From NCBI GenBank assembly GCA_934278005.1, contig CAKQWG010000066.1, forward strand, positions 1 through 17,122: a stretch of 17,122 nt of DNA. The letters are read 5' to 3'. A program made the position numbers and the translations under genes. The notes under the pieces are model-generated. The model was given only the letters and a program-made list of their open reading frames with translations. It was not told the origin of the DNA and did no database searches. Of this stretch, positions 16,254 to 17,122 are shown one piece after another. Source of the DNA: an uncultured Pirellulaceae bacterium. GTDB taxonomy: Bacteria > Planctomycetota > Planctomycetia > Pirellulales > Pirellulaceae. Numbering within the stretch: the stretch's first letter is position 1; each line of letters starts with the position of its first letter.

Positions 16254-16374
16254 AACGTTCGGGTTAATCGTGGAATTTAATTGGTTGAAGGATGTGCAGA
16301 TGAGTGATAACGAATTCCACGATTCAACCGATTGTTCCCGGGCGGGAGGAACGCCCGAGATTAACCCGAACGTT
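16254..16374 (+). other. Nested inverted repeat able to form a three-way junction over a gene start
   Basis: Three perfect stems fit together. The outer arm AACGTTCGGGTT (16254-16265) pairs with AACCCGAACGTT (16363-16374). The inner arm AATCGTGGAATT (16266-16277) pairs with AATTCCACGATT (16313-16324). A side hairpin pairs CGGGCG (16339-16344) with CGCCCG (16352-16357) around GGAGGAA. The outer stem can instead extend to 16 bp by taking AATC (16266-16269) from the inner stem. The 35-base inner loop holds the AAGGA ribosome site and the ATG at 16300. The pairing is exact. A regulatory RNA or mobile-repeat origin is inference. Confidence 0.75.
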
Positions 16375-16536
16375 CCCGGGACGCCCCTGCGGCGAATGCC
16401 ATGCACGCGATGCCTGGGGCAAGGTTACGTGTGGATTAGCGACGGTTACGTCAGCCACGTTGTTACCTGCCACTGGTGTCGCGGGAATTGCATCGAGCCG
16501 CATAGACAACACAGCTCTCAGCACGAAGCTGGGTAG
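16300..16536 (+). CDS. Small CxxC/CxxC zinc-finger-like protein (DnaJ cysteine-rich type)
   Basis: A 78-residue protein starting MSDNEFHDSTDCSRAGG. The ATG at 16300 has AAGGA seven bases upstream; an ATG ten codons earlier has none. Residues about 44-71 read CTRCLGQGYVWISDGY, then TCHWCRGN, two Cys-x-x-Cys pairs with the CxxCxGxG pattern of the DnaJ cysteine-rich domain, so binding of one zinc ion is likely. There is no J-domain and no membrane segment. Its role cannot be read from sequence; a rubredoxin- or chaperone-like metal knuckle is possible. The first 25 codons lie within the nested inverted repeat, which may have been inserted or may control translation. It converges on the membrane-protein gene with 26 bp between the stop codons. 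Confidence 0.62.
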   Translation: MSDNEFHDSTDCSRAGGTPEINPNVPGTPLRRMPCTRCLGQGYVWISDGYVSHVVTCHWCRGNCIEPHRQHSSQHEAG

Positions 16537-16562
16537 CGCCGGCGTCCTGGGAACGGTGGTGT

Positions 16563-17093
16563 TCACGTGGTTCCGGCGGTTGACTGGTTGTGCAAAGTTG
16601 ACGAGCCACCGGAACTCTCGTGCAACACTTGGTTACCGGATTCTGAGTCAGGGTGCGGTGTCCCAGCATCAGTGAATTCGTCATTGTAGTTGTCTGTTTC
16701 GGATTCCGCCAACCAGGTAAAGCGACCGAACACAGCGTACATGAAGCCGGGATACCCGAAAACGATTAGTCCAAATAGAGCGTTGAGAACCGTGGTCGAC
16801 GAGCGTCGTCCATCGCCAAACCATTGGCCGGATACGATCATTGAAATGAGATAGGCGGAGTAGCCAGCAAAGACAATTCCACCAACGATTCGCCAACACC
16901 AATTGAAGCGACGAGGATCATATAGGCCGAAGAGTGCGAATATTGAGAGTGCTTCAAATGTTCCCAATACGATCCAACCAGCCACACCGACTGGATTTGT
17001 AAGAAACGGGAGTAACGCAAGCGTCAGGACGAAGAAAGGCGCAGTGCACCAGAACATGAATCGAGTCGGCCTTGGAAGGTCTTGGATTCGCAT
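16563..17093 (-). CDS. Multi-pass membrane protein of unknown function
   Basis: A 176-residue protein with four hydrophobic segments at about 13-31, 36-57, 68-88 and 101-123, followed by a hydrophilic, Ser/Thr/Glu-rich tail from about 130 to the end. A short basic stretch (DPRRFNWCWR, 59-68) separates helices 2 and 3 and probably lies on the cytoplasmic side; tail orientation is not certain. AGGA lies five bases before the ATG at 17093. I recognise no family motif or catalytic residue. Many small four-helix planctomycete proteins look like this and are annotated only as hypothetical. The gene lies at the right edge, with 29 bases of upstream sequence visible. Confidence 0.75.
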   Translation of the reverse strand: MRIQDLPRPTRFMFWCTAPFFVLTLALLPFLTNPVGVAGWIVLGTFEALSIFALFGLYDPRRFNWCWRIVGGIVFAGYSAYLISMIVSGQWFGDGRRSSTTVLNALFGLIVFGYPGFMYAVFGRFTWLAESETDNYNDEFTDAGTPHPDSESGNQVLHESSGGSSTLHNQSTAGTT

Positions 17094-17122
17094 GTGGTCC
17101 TGATTTCGTCAGCCCGGTAACG

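Noticed and set aside
16550..16574. GGAAC...GTTCC inverted repeat between the CxxC gene and the membrane-protein gene
   Set aside because: A 5-bp stem with a 15-base loop and no T-run; likely chance.

Overview
The window most resembles a planctomycete chromosome, probably of the Pirellulales (Rhodopirellula-like). This is inferred from several things seen together: a secreted tandem sulfatase with two Cys-type active-site motifs, a DUF1573-like secreted protein, a large flagellin with the FQLGGDVVSNQQARLGIGSV block, an oversized FliD, several secreted or membrane proteins of no recognised family, and repeat-rich intergenic DNA. No rRNA, tRNA, CRISPR array, integrase or intact insertion sequence was seen.

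Layout. The left edge holds the last 30 codons of a plus-strand gene (3-95). A long minus-strand run follows, in transcription order from right to left: flagellin fliC (10170-8134), the flagellar cap gene fliD (7788-5062), a DUF1573-like secreted protein whose start is best placed at a TTG (4778-3705), a secreted protein of unknown function (3595-2600), a small unknown protein (2377-1868), serine acetyltransferase cysE (1785-817), and a stand-alone receiver protein lacking the phospho-acceptor Asp (730-221). A 638-bp divergent gap separates fliC from a plus-strand cyclopropane-fatty-acyl-phospholipid synthase (10809-12161). That gene converges on a 913-residue double sulfatase on the minus strand (14939-12198).

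From 14940 to about 16300 there is no gene I can support. This part carries five copies of a 21-bp repeat built on the hexamer TACTCG, and 293 bp further on an array of the complementary hexamer CGAGTA. Next comes a nested inverted repeat that could fold as a three-way junction around the start of a small CxxC/CxxC protein (16300-16536). A four-helix membrane protein on the minus strand closes the window (17093-16563).

How the genes relate. fliC and fliD make the filament and its cap; a strong intrinsic terminator separates them, so fliD probably has its own transcript. The fliD leader contains three tandem 34-bp repeats, each supplying a Shine-Dalgarno-like sequence and an ATG upstream of the real start. 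The other genes (cysteine synthesis, membrane lipid modification, sulfatase) look like independent units.

Most unusual points: the tandem mini-ORF repeats before fliD, the three-way-junction inverted repeat over the start of the small zinc-finger-like gene, the oppositely oriented hexamer arrays, the pseudo-receiver and the double sulfatase. All functional readings beyond the named families are inference from sequence alone.
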